DNA of 35,827 bases from Methanobacteriota archaeon. Lineage in GTDB: Archaea; Thermoplasmatota; Poseidoniia; Poseidoniales; Poseidoniaceae. Below, piece by piece: positions 23,912 through 31,977 of the stretch. Both the position numbers and the translations under genes were made by a program. The stretch spans positions 1 through 35,827 of the forward strand of contig WTJK01000052.1 of assembly GCA_011524855.1 (NCBI GenBank), given 5' to 3'. The first letter of the stretch is position 1. The number at the start of each line of letters is the position of its first letter. The notes beneath the pieces were generated by a model, which saw nothing but the letters and a program-made list of their open reading frames with translations, was not told the DNA's origin and searched no databases.

Positions 23912-26344
23912 TTACGACCGGTCTGCTTTGAATACCTTTGTGCAGGCGGGACACCTCACCGAGCCCTCGTGGTCGGAGGGTACGCGAAGTTGCTGACTGC
24001 AATCGGGGCAGGAGACGGTCACCTTCACCGGTTCGGATGCGGGTGCTGGTTTTGAAGCAGCTGCGATGGCGTCCGCAGCATCAAACCGGTGAGCGCAATC
24101 GGGACAGCCAACCGAGCCTTCGTACGTGGAGGGAAGGCGAAGCCGACGCTCGCATGACGGACAAGCAACCTCCACTTTGACGGCGGCCTCAGAATCCCGT
24201 TGGGATGAAGGTCGGGGTGTCCTTGTCGTTCGTTCCGGTCGACCGGTCAGCACCCGTGCTGCAGCAACGATCACCGCACCCAGCACAACGCCCCAAAGAA
24301 CGGAAGCCCATGGAAGACCGGCTGAAGGCTCCTCTGGTGGAGGACTGGAAAGGTACGTTGCTTGTGCGTCAATGCGTTGGCCGTCGACGTCCCACACGGC
24401 CTGAATCATGACGTTCGTGCCGCTGGGCCATGCCAGGGTGATGCGCTGCGTGACATCGGAACCGGACCATGCATCGACCGGTTCTTCTGCAAGCAAGGCA
24501 CCGTAGGCGTCGAGGAGGCGAACCGTACCCGTGGCGTCCTGTACGGCACCGCTTTGTTCAAACTGAAGTTCAACGGTGACCTCGTCCCCAACCACGGGTC
24601 GTATCGGAGAGACCACCGGGTTCAATGTCAAACGGTAGGTTGTGGACTCGTCTGGAAGAGAGGCGGACACCGAAAGTGGGCCTGGTCCGATGGACCATCC
24701 AACCGGTGAAAGTCGCACAACAGCGCGGTCACCGACGGCGAGACCCAGGTCAAATTCGTGAACGAGGTAACCCGGCTCAAACGACCGCTCCTGTTCGTGC
24801 AGGTAAGTCGGCCCGTCACCTGCATCCACGCCGACTTGCAACAAAGCCACACGATCTGGCCCGTCGTCCATCTGTGTGGACACCGTCAACAATGTTCGAC
24901 CGTTGACCGTTTCGAGGCTGAGAATGGAGATGCCGATGGATTGCGGGGTTGCCACGGAAAGGTCAAAGCTCCCTGAGACGACGCCGGCGAATCCCCCGTT
25001 GTCCGAGTCCAAACGCCACTCCATGACACGCGTTCCTGATGTGGCGAGAACGTGGTGCACCCTCACTTCTCCCGCAGCCCCTGCTTCCAACGTCACCCAA
25101 TCGCCTGCGGTTTCAACGGACCCGTCTGTCAGTACCAAGCGCAGCCGCCCCAAGCGGTCGCCGGTGTTCCGAACCAACAGATGCGCACCCATGGCGTCCC
25201 CTTGATGCCAAGGGCCACCTTCCAGCGAAAGGGAAGCCGTCCCTGCGATGGTGAAACTGGCGGATTCGACATCGAACAGACGTACCACGGGCCAAGCATG
25301 GCCAGCCTCAACCCGCGAACCCGCATGAGAACACGTCAACGACATCGGTTTGGCGAGAACGGAAACGTTGAGCTCTGCGTGCTGCCCAGGAGCCAACGAC
25401 AACGTTTGGTTGTGCAGTGTTTGGTTCCCATCACCGCACACCACGCGCCCGTTGAATGCCGCAGTCCCGTTGTTCCAAACAGTGAGCGTCAGCGATACGG
25501 AATCACCCGCCACCAGCGTCGACGCATTGAGGTCAGCAAACGCACCGTTCAGCATCGGTAGCGGGGGGGGTTGGACGTCGACGGTGCCCTGGCGAACTCG
25601 CGTCGTTTCGTCATCGCCAATGTCACCAAGAAGTTCGAGCGTCCATGTCAAATTTCCTTCGGTGACCGGGGCGGTCCGGTCAACAGACTGAACCAACGAT
25701 GACATGGCGGGCACCACGATGTTGCTGAGGTTGTGAACCAACGTGATGTTTGATTGGTTCGTCGACAATTGCAAACTTCCGTTCCAGTCGACGTCCCCGT
25801 CGTTGATGATCGGGACGAGGAAACGCATGCCATCGCCGTCGTGGACGCTGCTGTTTCCGGTTTCTGTTCCATCTCCGTTCAAGCCTGTGATGGTGGGTGC
25901 TCCCAAGCCAACAGCAAGGGGTCGTAACCGGTGAAGCGGCCGAGTAAAACCGTTCACGTGGGTGGAGGTGTTCGCGCCAACCTCCCCCTCAAGGGAGAGA
26001 AACAACGTGGTGAACCCAAACGGGACGCCCCCCAACGTCAAGTTGTACACCAGCGAACCATCGCTACCAAGCGTCTGGTTGGACAACAATGTTTCGTTCA
26101 ACACCTGGCCTTCCACGGATTGCAGACCGTAACGCAACGAAAAGTTCGCCGTGCCGCTCGCCACCTCCTCCACGGTCACGGACCATGTCACGGTGGACGT
26201 GTTGATGGTCAAGGTGCTGTTGTTGGTGGTTTCTGAGACGACCACGCTGGCCGCACCGGCGGTAGCTGAAACCGGTGGGAGGGTGAGAACGGAAGCGAGG
26301 AGCAGGAAAGCGAGGGCTCCTGCTCGAACCGCTGACCTCCGCAT
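23912..26344 (-). CDS. Large ectodomain protein with cytosolic twin zinc ribbons
   Basis: An 810-residue type I membrane protein from ATG 26344 (ATG 26386 is an alternative). A signal peptide (AGALAFLLLASVLTLPPVSA) leads to ~650 residues of repeated beta-sandwich, CARDB/Ig-like modules with many NxT/NxS sites (SLTLTVWNNGTAAFNGRVVC is one module core). One transmembrane helix follows (WASVLWGVVLGAVIVAAARV). The cytosolic tail carries two similar zinc ribbons: CPSCERRLRLPS...CPDC and CPDCSQQLRVPS...CPAC, related to the MJ0042-type ribbon and probably a duplication. This joins an extracellular binding region to an intracellular metal/nucleic-acid or protein module. It lies just upstream of the DtxR regulator and divergent from the coiled-coil cluster at 26436. 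A sensor role is an inference. Confidence 0.85.
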   Translation of the reverse strand: MRRSAVRAGALAFLLLASVLTLPPVSATAGAASVVVSETTNNSTLTINTSTVTWSVTVEEVASGTANFSLRYGLQSVEGQVLNETLLSNQTLGSDGSLVYNLTLGGVPFGFTTLFLSLEGEVGANTSTHVNGFTRPLHRLRPLAVGLGAPTITGLNGDGTETGNSSVHDGDGMRFLVPIINDGDVDWNGSLQLSTNQSNITLVHNLSNIVVPAMSSLVQSVDRTAPVTEGNLTWTLELLGDIGDDETTRVRQGTVDVQPPPLPMLNGAFADLNASTLVAGDSVSLTLTVWNNGTAAFNGRVVCGDGNQTLHNQTLSLAPGQHAELNVSVLAKPMSLTCSHAGSRVEAGHAWPVVRLFDVESASFTIAGTASLSLEGGPWHQGDAMGAHLLVRNTGDRLGRLRLVLTDGSVETAGDWVTLEAGAAGEVRVHHVLATSGTRVMEWRLDSDNGGFAGVVSGSFDLSVATPQSIGISILSLETVNGRTLLTVSTQMDDGPDRVALLQVGVDAGDGPTYLHEQERSFEPGYLVHEFDLGLAVGDRAVVRLSPVGWSIGPGPLSVSASLPDESTTYRLTLNPVVSPIRPVVGDEVTVELQFEQSGAVQDATGTVRLLDAYGALLAEEPVDAWSGSDVTQRITLAWPSGTNVMIQAVWDVDGQRIDAQATYLSSPPPEEPSAGLPWASVLWGVVLGAVIVAAARVLTGRPERTTRTPRPSSQRDSEAAVKVEVACPSCERRLRLPSTYEGSVGCPDCAHRFDAADAIAAASKPAPASEPVKVTVSCPDCSQQLRVPSDHEGSVRCPACTKVFKADRS

Positions 26345-26435
26345 GGTTTTGGCTGCGAGTGGGGGTTCTTCACCTTCACGCCGCATGGCATGCACAGGGA
26401 TTCCTTCTTGTAGATTGGGAGTCCAGCGGAACTCC

Positions 26436-26837
26436 ATGCACACCCAGGCGTTGGTTGACCTCACGCCTGCGGCGCTGGTGGAGTTGATTCAAGCCAAGCA
26501 TCGCCAACTTCTCAAGGACCTCCCGGGATTGTTGGACGTTCGTGAACAAGAGTTGTCCAGCGCCTTTGCGGCGGCCAAAGAAGCACGGTCCACCATGAAT
26601 GAAGACCCCAGTGAAGCCAACATCCAAGCGCACGATGAACGCGAAGCGTTTCGCAGGTCTGCGGAATCTCGCGTTTACCGGTTGAGGGATGCATGCGCCA
26701 ACACCGAGCAATCCATGGCTTACTGGGCCGACGATACCGAGCCTTGGCGCGAGTTGCTCGATGCGAGGGACCGGGTCGATGCAGGCCAAGCCCCTCGGTT
26801 CAAATCCAAGAAAAAAAACGGCGGTGACACCTCATGA
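26436..26837 (+). CDS. Small coiled-coil protein, unknown
   Basis: A 133-residue, mostly helical and charged protein (ALVELIQAKHRQLLKDLPGL, then long helices with EREAFRRSAESRVYRLRDAC) ending in a basic tail (FKSKKKNGG). No known domain is visible. It looks like a partner of the next gene, which it overlaps as ATGA, so the two are coupled. ATG 26436 follows the 91-base divergent spacer that should hold promoters for this operon and for the zinc-ribbon membrane protein; no clear TATA box was found there. Confidence 0.72.
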   Translation: MHTQALVDLTPAALVELIQAKHRQLLKDLPGLLDVREQELSSAFAAAKEARSTMNEDPSEANIQAHDEREAFRRSAESRVYRLRDACANTEQSMAYWADDTEPWRELLDARDRVDAGQAPRFKSKKKNGGDTS

Positions 26838-27607
26838 AGGGACCGTCATCGGCCAACAAGGCTGGACTCTCGGAAGACGAGTTGGCAGCCTTGGTCAAGA
26901 ACATAACCGAACTCAAAGAACAACGAGCGGCCGTCCGCCATCGGCGCCAAATCAACGCTCTGGCCATCACCCATGCCAAACGTGACAATCGCTCATTGAC
27001 GCTTCCCAAACAGCTCAAGGCATCCGATGATTCGGTGGTCCGTGAAGCACTGGAGGCAAAAACGGCGTTTCTCAACGCACACGCCGAGCGAGATTCCATC
27101 TCCGCCACCGTGCCCATCCCCCGCGCAACGATTGAGAAACGGTTGAGGCACCTGTTGAAGTCCCTGACCAAAAACATCGGTGTGGAGGGGGTGAAGCCGG
27201 TTGAAGTTGAACGGGCTGCCTTTGCAGAATTTTTTGAGTTCCAAGCCCTCCATCGGAGGGTTGGGTCGCTTGAATCGGCCAACGAAGCGATGATCGTCGC
27301 TCGTGAACGACTTCAGCAGGCCCTCGCTTTGTTGAACAAGCACAATCGCAATGCACACCGGGAAGAGCAAGCCATTCAACGGCAGTTGGATGAATCCTTC
27401 AAGGCTGCACGGGCCCTCCGCCGAGAGGTCGCTCGCGCCAACCCGCAAGCACGACCTGCCGTGTCCGTTGCAGCATCTGAATCATTGATGGAGCGATTCC
27501 GAGCAGGCCAATCCATCTCCATGGAAGAAATGCAAGACATGTTGGAGCACAGCAGTTTGTTCAAGGACCCCAACCCCACGGACCTTACCGACACAACGGA
27601 GGAATGA
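26834..27607 (+). CDS. Coiled-coil protein with SHOCT-like tail
   Basis: A 257-residue protein made of charged helices (ALVKNITELKEQRAAVRHRR; later LQQALALLNKHNRNAHREEQ), related in design to the COG1340 coiled-coil proteins at 20550 and 28535. Its conserved feature is the tail at ~217-241: SLMERFRAGQSISMEEMQDM. This fits the SHOCT pattern, two short helices around a Gly-x-(I/L)-(S/T)-x-E-E turn, and is nearly the same as the tail of the 28535 protein. A short acidic Thr-rich end follows. It is coupled to the gene before by ATGA. Confidence 0.75.
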   Translation: MKGPSSANKAGLSEDELAALVKNITELKEQRAAVRHRRQINALAITHAKRDNRSLTLPKQLKASDDSVVREALEAKTAFLNAHAERDSISATVPIPRATIEKRLRHLLKSLTKNIGVEGVKPVEVERAAFAEFFEFQALHRRVGSLESANEAMIVARERLQQALALLNKHNRNAHREEQAIQRQLDESFKAARALRREVARANPQARPAVSVAASESLMERFRAGQSISMEEMQDMLEHSSLFKDPNPTDLTDTTEE

Positions 27608-27620
27608 GGCCTTGCCATCA

Positions 27621-28136
27621 ATGGCCTGGGTCCCATGCGACGAACCACGCTTTCTGTCAGAACAGGAATGTCAGGATGTGCTCGCGCTCTTTTTGGAGGA
27701 AACCGGCGAACGGTACGTTGAATCATCGGTTCGTCATCTCCCCATCCCAGCGTGGGGTGGCAACATGAAACTCGTCGATCTCGACCTCAAGCAACCCCCC
27801 ATCGAAGGTGTGCTCTGGGCCACACCGTTCATGGACGACATTGTGCGCGTCGCGGCGTTTGTGGTTCACAGCCGCCACCAAAGCAAGGGGTATGGAGCTC
27901 AAGCCTGGTCTGAGTTCACACGGCACGCAACGGAAGCAGGATTTGGTCGGGTCCAACTTGAGGTCAAAGCTGCGAACACGCGAGCCCAATCGTTCTACAT
28001 CCAGCGCGGATTAACCGTTCAGGATTCGTTGATCGGTTACTACGCATCCGGTCCGGGCTACATGATGCGAGGACCCTTGGTTGGGAACCAGGGAAAAGAC
28101 CTTCATGCGATGGGCCGAGGCGAACACCGTGTTTGA
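27621..28136 (+). CDS. GNAT-family N-acetyltransferase
   Basis: A 171-residue acetyl-CoA-dependent acetyltransferase. Motif A, which binds the CoA pyrophosphate, is FVVHSRHQSKGYGAQAWSEF, with the Q/RxxGxG core QSKGYG. Motif B follows as VQLEVKAANTRAQSFYIQRG, close to the RimI/ribosomal-protein acetyltransferase pattern in which AxxFYxxxGF positions the acetyl group. The substrate is unknown. ATG 27621 is used; TTG 27612 in the same frame lies nearer the GAGG of the intergenic stretch and may be the real start. It is 13 bases after the coiled-coil gene and its end overlaps the next gene by 32 bases. Confidence 0.88.
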   Translation: MAWVPCDEPRFLSEQECQDVLALFLEETGERYVESSVRHLPIPAWGGNMKLVDLDLKQPPIEGVLWATPFMDDIVRVAAFVVHSRHQSKGYGAQAWSEFTRHATEAGFGRVQLEVKAANTRAQSFYIQRGLTVQDSLIGYYASGPGYMMRGPLVGNQGKDLHAMGRGEHRV

Positions 28137-28461
28137 CCGCCTGCTCCAACCCCTCGCCGAAATGCGAGCGGTTCGTTCGGTCACGTTGCTGGATTCCGAT
28201 GGTTTTCTGATCCACACCACGGCCATGGACGCCACCAACAGCGAACCACAGCGCTTGCGTTGGTCAAAGCTGTGCAAGGAACGAGGCGATGAACGCATCA
28301 CGATGATGTTCGAACGCGGTGTGGTGGTGGTCGGCCAAGCACCGCTGGGTGTGTTGTTGGTTCATGCGGCTCATGCGGTCAACCTCGGCGCCCTTTACAC
28401 CTGCATTGACCGCACCCTCGAAACGATTCGTGACACCGGCCGCCGCCAAGACCCCCCATGA
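28105..28461 (+). CDS. Roadblock/LC7-like domain protein
   Basis: A 118-residue single-domain protein matching the roadblock/LC7 plan: helix DRLLQPLAEMRAVRSVTLLD, then SDGFLIHTTAMD, a central strand pair GVVVVGQAPLGVLLVHAAH, and a final helix LGALYTCIDRTLETI. Such proteins dimerise and usually work with small Ras-like GTPases or motor-type ATPases. No GTPase gene is nearby. ATG 28105 is chosen over TTG 28081, with AGGGAAAAG as ribosome-binding site seven bases before it. It overlaps the GNAT gene, so it belongs to that operon. Confidence 0.7.
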   Translation: MRWAEANTVFDRLLQPLAEMRAVRSVTLLDSDGFLIHTTAMDATNSEPQRLRWSKLCKERGDERITMMFERGVVVVGQAPLGVLLVHAAHAVNLGALYTCIDRTLETIRDTGRRQDPP

Positions 28462-28495
28462 GGGTTAAATGGGGGTGGTCGTTGGCCATCGTTGC

Positions 28496-28515
28496 GGGAG
28501 GAAGGGATTCCTCCC
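28496..28515 (+). promoter_or_regulatory. Strong hairpin upstream of the coiled-coil gene
   Basis: GGGAGGAA-GGGA-TTCCTCCC forms an 8-bp perfect stem with a 4-base loop, 19 bases before ATG 28535. There is no T-run, so it is not a typical terminator. A TATA-like GGTTAAATGG at 28463-28472 would start transcription close to the hairpin, placing it at the 5' end of the mRNA. Confidence 0.45.
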
Positions 28516-28534
28516 CGAACAGGTGCGATGAACA

Positions 28535-29410
28535 ATGACGGAACTCAAAGGTCTCCTCGAAGAACGACGCAAAATGGTGGACAAAAAGGCCACGCATCAC
28601 CGTGAAATTCGAGACGACTGGAACGCCAAAACCAAAGAGTACACCACCACACGAAACGAACTCAACAACGAGGTTCGAGAACTGATCGTCCAGGTACGCG
28701 AACAGCGCGACCTTCGCGACCAAATGAACGAAATGGTCCGAGAAAAGAAGAAAGTTCGTGAGGAAGCCAACCAGCGCGTACGAGACGCCAAGGAGGCCGC
28801 TCGCGCCAACCAACCCGAACAGCCCCAGCAGTTTGACCGACGAGGGCGCCCCATTCGTCCCGATACGGTCCAATCCGTGACCCGAACCATGCAACGCTTG
28901 GAGCGAGAATTTGAACAGGGCAAACACACGGGGAAGAACGAAACGAAGTACTTCAAGCGCATGAAGGAACTCAGCGCCAAGCTGAAGAAACTCAAGGAAG
29001 AGCAATCCTCCATGACCGAGGGCGAAGGCAGCGAGGCCCTTCGTCAAGCCATGGCCGACCAAGAAGCCGCCCACACGGCCGTGAAAGAAGCGGCCGATGC
29101 TGCCCAAAGTGCTCACGATTTGATGATCGAGTGGAACACGGAAGTTGACAAGCAGCGCGAAAAGGCTGAGGCCGCTCACCGCCGCTTGCGTACCTCCAAG
29201 AAAGAGGCTGACAAAGAGCACAGCCTCTACATTGTCTCGCTGCGATGCCTTCACTCCATTCAAGACATTCTTCGAGCCATGCGCGGCGCCAGCGAAGGCG
29301 GTGGCCAGCGTCAATCGTCAAGCGAAGAAACGCAGGACTTGATGGCAAAGTTGCTCTCCGGTGGCACCCTGTCCACCGAGGAACTGATGCAACTCCAGCG
29401 GTTTGACTGA
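28535..29410 (+). CDS. Coiled-coil protein (COG1340-like) with SHOCT-like tail
   Basis: A 291-residue protein with two long coiled-coil stretches (~1-95 and ~120-245), linked by a Pro/Arg-rich hinge (QPEQPQQFDRRGRPIRPDT). This layout is typical of the archaeal family COG1340 and reminiscent of small SMC-like or myosin-tail proteins without an ATPase. The last ~24 residues, DLMAKLLSGGTLSTEELMQL, match the SHOCT pattern and the tail of the 26834 protein. It has no signal or membrane helix. It lies 73 bases after the roadblock-like gene, with its own likely promoter and hairpin. The cellular role is unknown; a structural or scaffold role is an inference. Confidence 0.85.
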   Translation: MTELKGLLEERRKMVDKKATHHREIRDDWNAKTKEYTTTRNELNNEVRELIVQVREQRDLRDQMNEMVREKKKVREEANQRVRDAKEAARANQPEQPQQFDRRGRPIRPDTVQSVTRTMQRLEREFEQGKHTGKNETKYFKRMKELSAKLKKLKEEQSSMTEGEGSEALRQAMADQEAAHTAVKEAADAAQSAHDLMIEWNTEVDKQREKAEAAHRRLRTSKKEADKEHSLYIVSLRCLHSIQDILRAMRGASEGGGQRQSSSEETQDLMAKLLSGGTLSTEELMQLQRFD

Positions 29411-29461
29411 TTTCAACCGAGGGAACACATCAAGAACCTCAACGCACAGCCAACATCGGAC

Positions 29462-30628
29462 GTGGTTTCCATGATTGGGCAAGACGACATCGCCGCCTTG
29501 GTTGAAGAATACGACCGTCTCAAACTCCGTATTGGCATGACGGCTTCGCACTCGGCCTTGGACATCTGCGACGGCGCCATTGAGGAAGGGTTTCCCACCG
29601 TAGCATACTGCAAAGAAGGCCGGCACAAAACCTACGCCAATTACTTCAAAACCCACCGAAGCCAATCTGGCCGAGTTCGCCGTGGCATGGTGGACAAGGC
29701 CATTGTTATGAAGGAATTCAACGACGTGATGGCTCCAGACATGCAAGATGAAATGCGGAAGCGCAACGTGATTTACATCCCGAACCGCTCGTTTACGTCC
29801 TATTCCAACATCACCGATATCGAAGAGAACTTCCGCATCCCGATGTTTGGCTCTCGCAACATGCTCCGAATGGAGGAGCGAACCGAGGAGCAGGACTACT
29901 ATTGGATCCTCGAAAAAGCCGGTCTTCCGTATCCCGAAAAGATCGACCGTCCTGAGGACATTGATTGCTTGGTCATCGTGAAACTTCATCACGCCCAGAA
30001 AACATTGGAGCGGGGTTTCTTCACTTGTGCCTCGTTCAAAGAGTACCAGGAGAAGTCCTCCGCTTTGTTGGCGGAAGGTGTCATTGACCAAGCATCGTTG
30101 GACGGTGCCCGGATTGAACGATACGTCATTGGGCCCGTGTTCAACCTGAATTTCTTCTACAGCCCGCTGGCAGAAGAAGGTGAACGTCTGGAACTCCTTG
30201 GCGTAGACTGGCGCTTTGAGTCATCGTTGGACGGGCATGTTCGCCTCCCAGCTCCGCAACAAATGACCATGCCCGTTCATCAACAAATTCCAGAAATGAC
30301 CGTGGTTGGCCACAACACCGCCACCATCCGTGAATCGCTGCTGGAAAAGGCCTTTGAGTTGGGTGAGAAATTCATCAAGGCCAGCAAGGAACATTACGAC
30401 CCCGGCATCATCGGCCCGTTCTGTCTGCAAACCTGCATTGACAAGGACATGAATTACTACATCTACGATGTTGCACCCCGCCTCGGTGGCGGCACCAACG
30501 TTCACGTGAGCGTCGGTCATCCCTATGGAAACGCATTGTGGCGAAAACCCATGTCGAGCGGCCGTCGAATCGCCATGGAATTGCGAATGGCAGCGGAACA
30601 GGACCGGCTCCTCGAAGTCTTGACGTGA
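29462..30628 (+). CDS. purP: FAICAR synthetase PurP (archaeal purine biosynthesis)
   Basis: A 388-residue ATP-grasp ligase that converts AICAR, ATP and formate to FAICAR, the step before IMP in archaeal purine synthesis, in place of the folate-dependent bacterial PurH formyltransferase. Family blocks are clear: MTASHSALDICDGA, PTVAYCKEGRHKTYANYF, IPNRSFTSYSNITDIEENFR, MFGSRNMLRMEERTEE and YDVAPRLGGGTNVHVSVGHP. The start is GTG 29462; ATG 29471 three codons later is equally good. It is followed four bases on by the dehydrogenase gene, so they are co-transcribed. Confidence 0.96.
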   Translation: MVSMIGQDDIAALVEEYDRLKLRIGMTASHSALDICDGAIEEGFPTVAYCKEGRHKTYANYFKTHRSQSGRVRRGMVDKAIVMKEFNDVMAPDMQDEMRKRNVIYIPNRSFTSYSNITDIEENFRIPMFGSRNMLRMEERTEEQDYYWILEKAGLPYPEKIDRPEDIDCLVIVKLHHAQKTLERGFFTCASFKEYQEKSSALLAEGVIDQASLDGARIERYVIGPVFNLNFFYSPLAEEGERLELLGVDWRFESSLDGHVRLPAPQQMTMPVHQQIPEMTVVGHNTATIRESLLEKAFELGEKFIKASKEHYDPGIIGPFCLQTCIDKDMNYYIYDVAPRLGGGTNVHVSVGHPYGNALWRKPMSSGRRIAMELRMAAEQDRLLEVLT

Positions 30629-30632
30629 TTGG

Positions 30633-31310
30633 ATGCCCGTTGCGCTGGTGACCGGAGCCAACCGAGGCATCGGCCTCGAGTTCGTTCGCCAATTGTTGGC
30701 GCGTGGATACGAAGTCCATGCCTTTCACCGCAAGAGCATCGGCGGACTGGCCGACTTGGCTTGTGAAACGTTGAACCTTCATTGCGTCGATGTGGCCGAC
30801 AACTCCGCCGTTGAGCAGGCCATGGAAACCATTCGTTCCCCCATCGACCTGCTCATCAACAACGCAGCGGTCTACGACGGCCATGTCGGAAGCATGCTGA
30901 ACACCAGCGGAGAGGAGGTGATGCAGATGTTCAGTGTGAATGCTGTGGGTCCGTTCCGAACGGTGAAGGCAGCATGGAGCTTGCTGTCCCGGGCCGAACG
31001 ACCGATCGTGGCCATGATCTCAACCGGCATGGCATCGATCACCGACCGACCTGGCAGCAATGCGCCCGGTTATCGCGTTTCCAAAGCCGCTCTCAACATG
31101 GTGGGTCAACTCCTACGGCATGACCTCCACGCAATAGGGGGATCGGTGGTGTTGCTGTGTCCGGGATGGGTTGCTACGGACATGGGTGGCCGAGGCGCCT
31201 CATTGACACCTCAACAAAGCGTTCGTGGGATGTTGGCGCGCATCGATGAACAGCACAACGAAGTGTCGGGGCGGTTTGTTGGTTACGACGGAAGCCCGAG
31301 GCCTTGGTGA
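30633..31310 (+). CDS. Short-chain dehydrogenase/reductase
   Basis: A 225-residue NAD(P)-dependent oxidoreductase of the classical SDR family. The Rossmann glycine motif TGANRGIG is at 7-14, NNAA at 76-79, and the active-site triad is Ser130 region, Tyr147 and Lys151 (GYRVSK). The PGWVATDMGG loop after the active site is typical of sniffer/carbonyl-reductase-like SDRs. The substrate is not predictable. A basic residue (R32/K34 region of FHRKS) after the second strand favours NADPH. It sits four bases after purP and ends 25 bases before the convergent lipoprotein gene. Confidence 0.93.
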   Translation: MPVALVTGANRGIGLEFVRQLLARGYEVHAFHRKSIGGLADLACETLNLHCVDVADNSAVEQAMETIRSPIDLLINNAAVYDGHVGSMLNTSGEEVMQMFSVNAVGPFRTVKAAWSLLSRAERPIVAMISTGMASITDRPGSNAPGYRVSKAALNMVGQLLRHDLHAIGGSVVLLCPGWVATDMGGRGASLTPQQSVRGMLARIDEQHNEVSGRFVGYDGSPRPW

Positions 31311-31335
31311 ATTGGGCCTTCGTTCTGTCACAACT

Positions 31336-31932
31336 TCAATCCAATTGGCCACTGTAACCCGATTCAGGGACAGCGGCTGCGACCCATGTCTGAATCGCTT
31401 CAGGATTGTCCCACAAGCCGATGCGCACCGCCAACACGGTGGCGTTGTCAACCAAGACCACGTGGGGAATGCCCTGCACCTGCATGGCAGAAGCGATCCA
31501 CGGCGCATGGATGAACGGCCGCTCAAGCGTACGATTGAGCTCGTCCTCCATGTGGGCTTTCCAAGACGTCATGTTGTCGTCCGAGTCATCTTTGTTGAAG
31601 ATCACCAGGTGGCCTTCAGGCAAGGCGACGTCCAATGCATCCAGCGTGGGCTTGCAGTGGGTGCACCAGTAAGCCGAAAGGTACGCCACCCAGCGTCCAG
31701 AGCCGTTGGCTGAAGTGAGGTTGTGAACTTCCCCCGCATCGTCCGTGAGGTTGAACGATGGGAACGCACAGGAGAGGTTCCATTCAGGGTACAATGGACC
31801 GTTGCACGAGGTTGCCTCCATTTCTGGAGCCTCCGCCTCTTCCTCAAATGCGGTCGTGGAGGACAAGCACCCTGCGAGCGGGGCCAACATCAACAGCATC
31901 ATCAGCAACAGCGAGCGTTGGAGGATTGACAC
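31336..31932 (-). CDS. Thioredoxin-like lipoprotein
   Basis: A 198-residue surface protein. The N-terminus is a lipoprotein signal with lipobox LAGC (Cys22), so it should be lipid-anchored outside the membrane. After an acidic linker comes a thioredoxin fold with the active site WCTHC (C90 and C93) and the cis-Pro loop GIPHVVLVDN. Two more cysteines at 43 and 55 may form a structural disulfide. It probably reduces or forms disulfides in surface proteins; nearby secreted proteins are Cys-containing. The start is GTG 31932, supported by a TATA-like box about 24 bases upstream. Confidence 0.88.
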   Translation of the reverse strand: MSILQRSLLLMMLLMLAPLAGCLSSTTAFEEEAEAPEMEATSCNGPLYPEWNLSCAFPSFNLTDDAGEVHNLTSANGSGRWVAYLSAYWCTHCKPTLDALDVALPEGHLVIFNKDDSDDNMTSWKAHMEDELNRTLERPFIHAPWIASAMQVQGIPHVVLVDNATVLAVRIGLWDNPEAIQTWVAAAVPESGYSGQLD

Positions 31933-31951
31933 GGTTAAACCACGAGGGTGG

Positions 31952-31961
31952 GGGATTTGAA
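31952..31961 (-). promoter_or_regulatory. Likely TATA box for the thioredoxin-like lipoprotein
   Basis: The minus strand reads CTTCAAATCC, centred ~24 bases before GTG 31932. This would start transcription at or within a few bases of the start codon, a leaderless mRNA. It shares the TTCAAAT core with the eS1 and tRNA-Pro candidates. Confidence 0.45.
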
Positions 31962-31977
31962 GGCTCGGTACACGGAT

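Noticed and set aside
28496-28515. Intrinsic terminator
   Set aside because: The stem is strong but no T-run follows, and it lies directly before a start codon.
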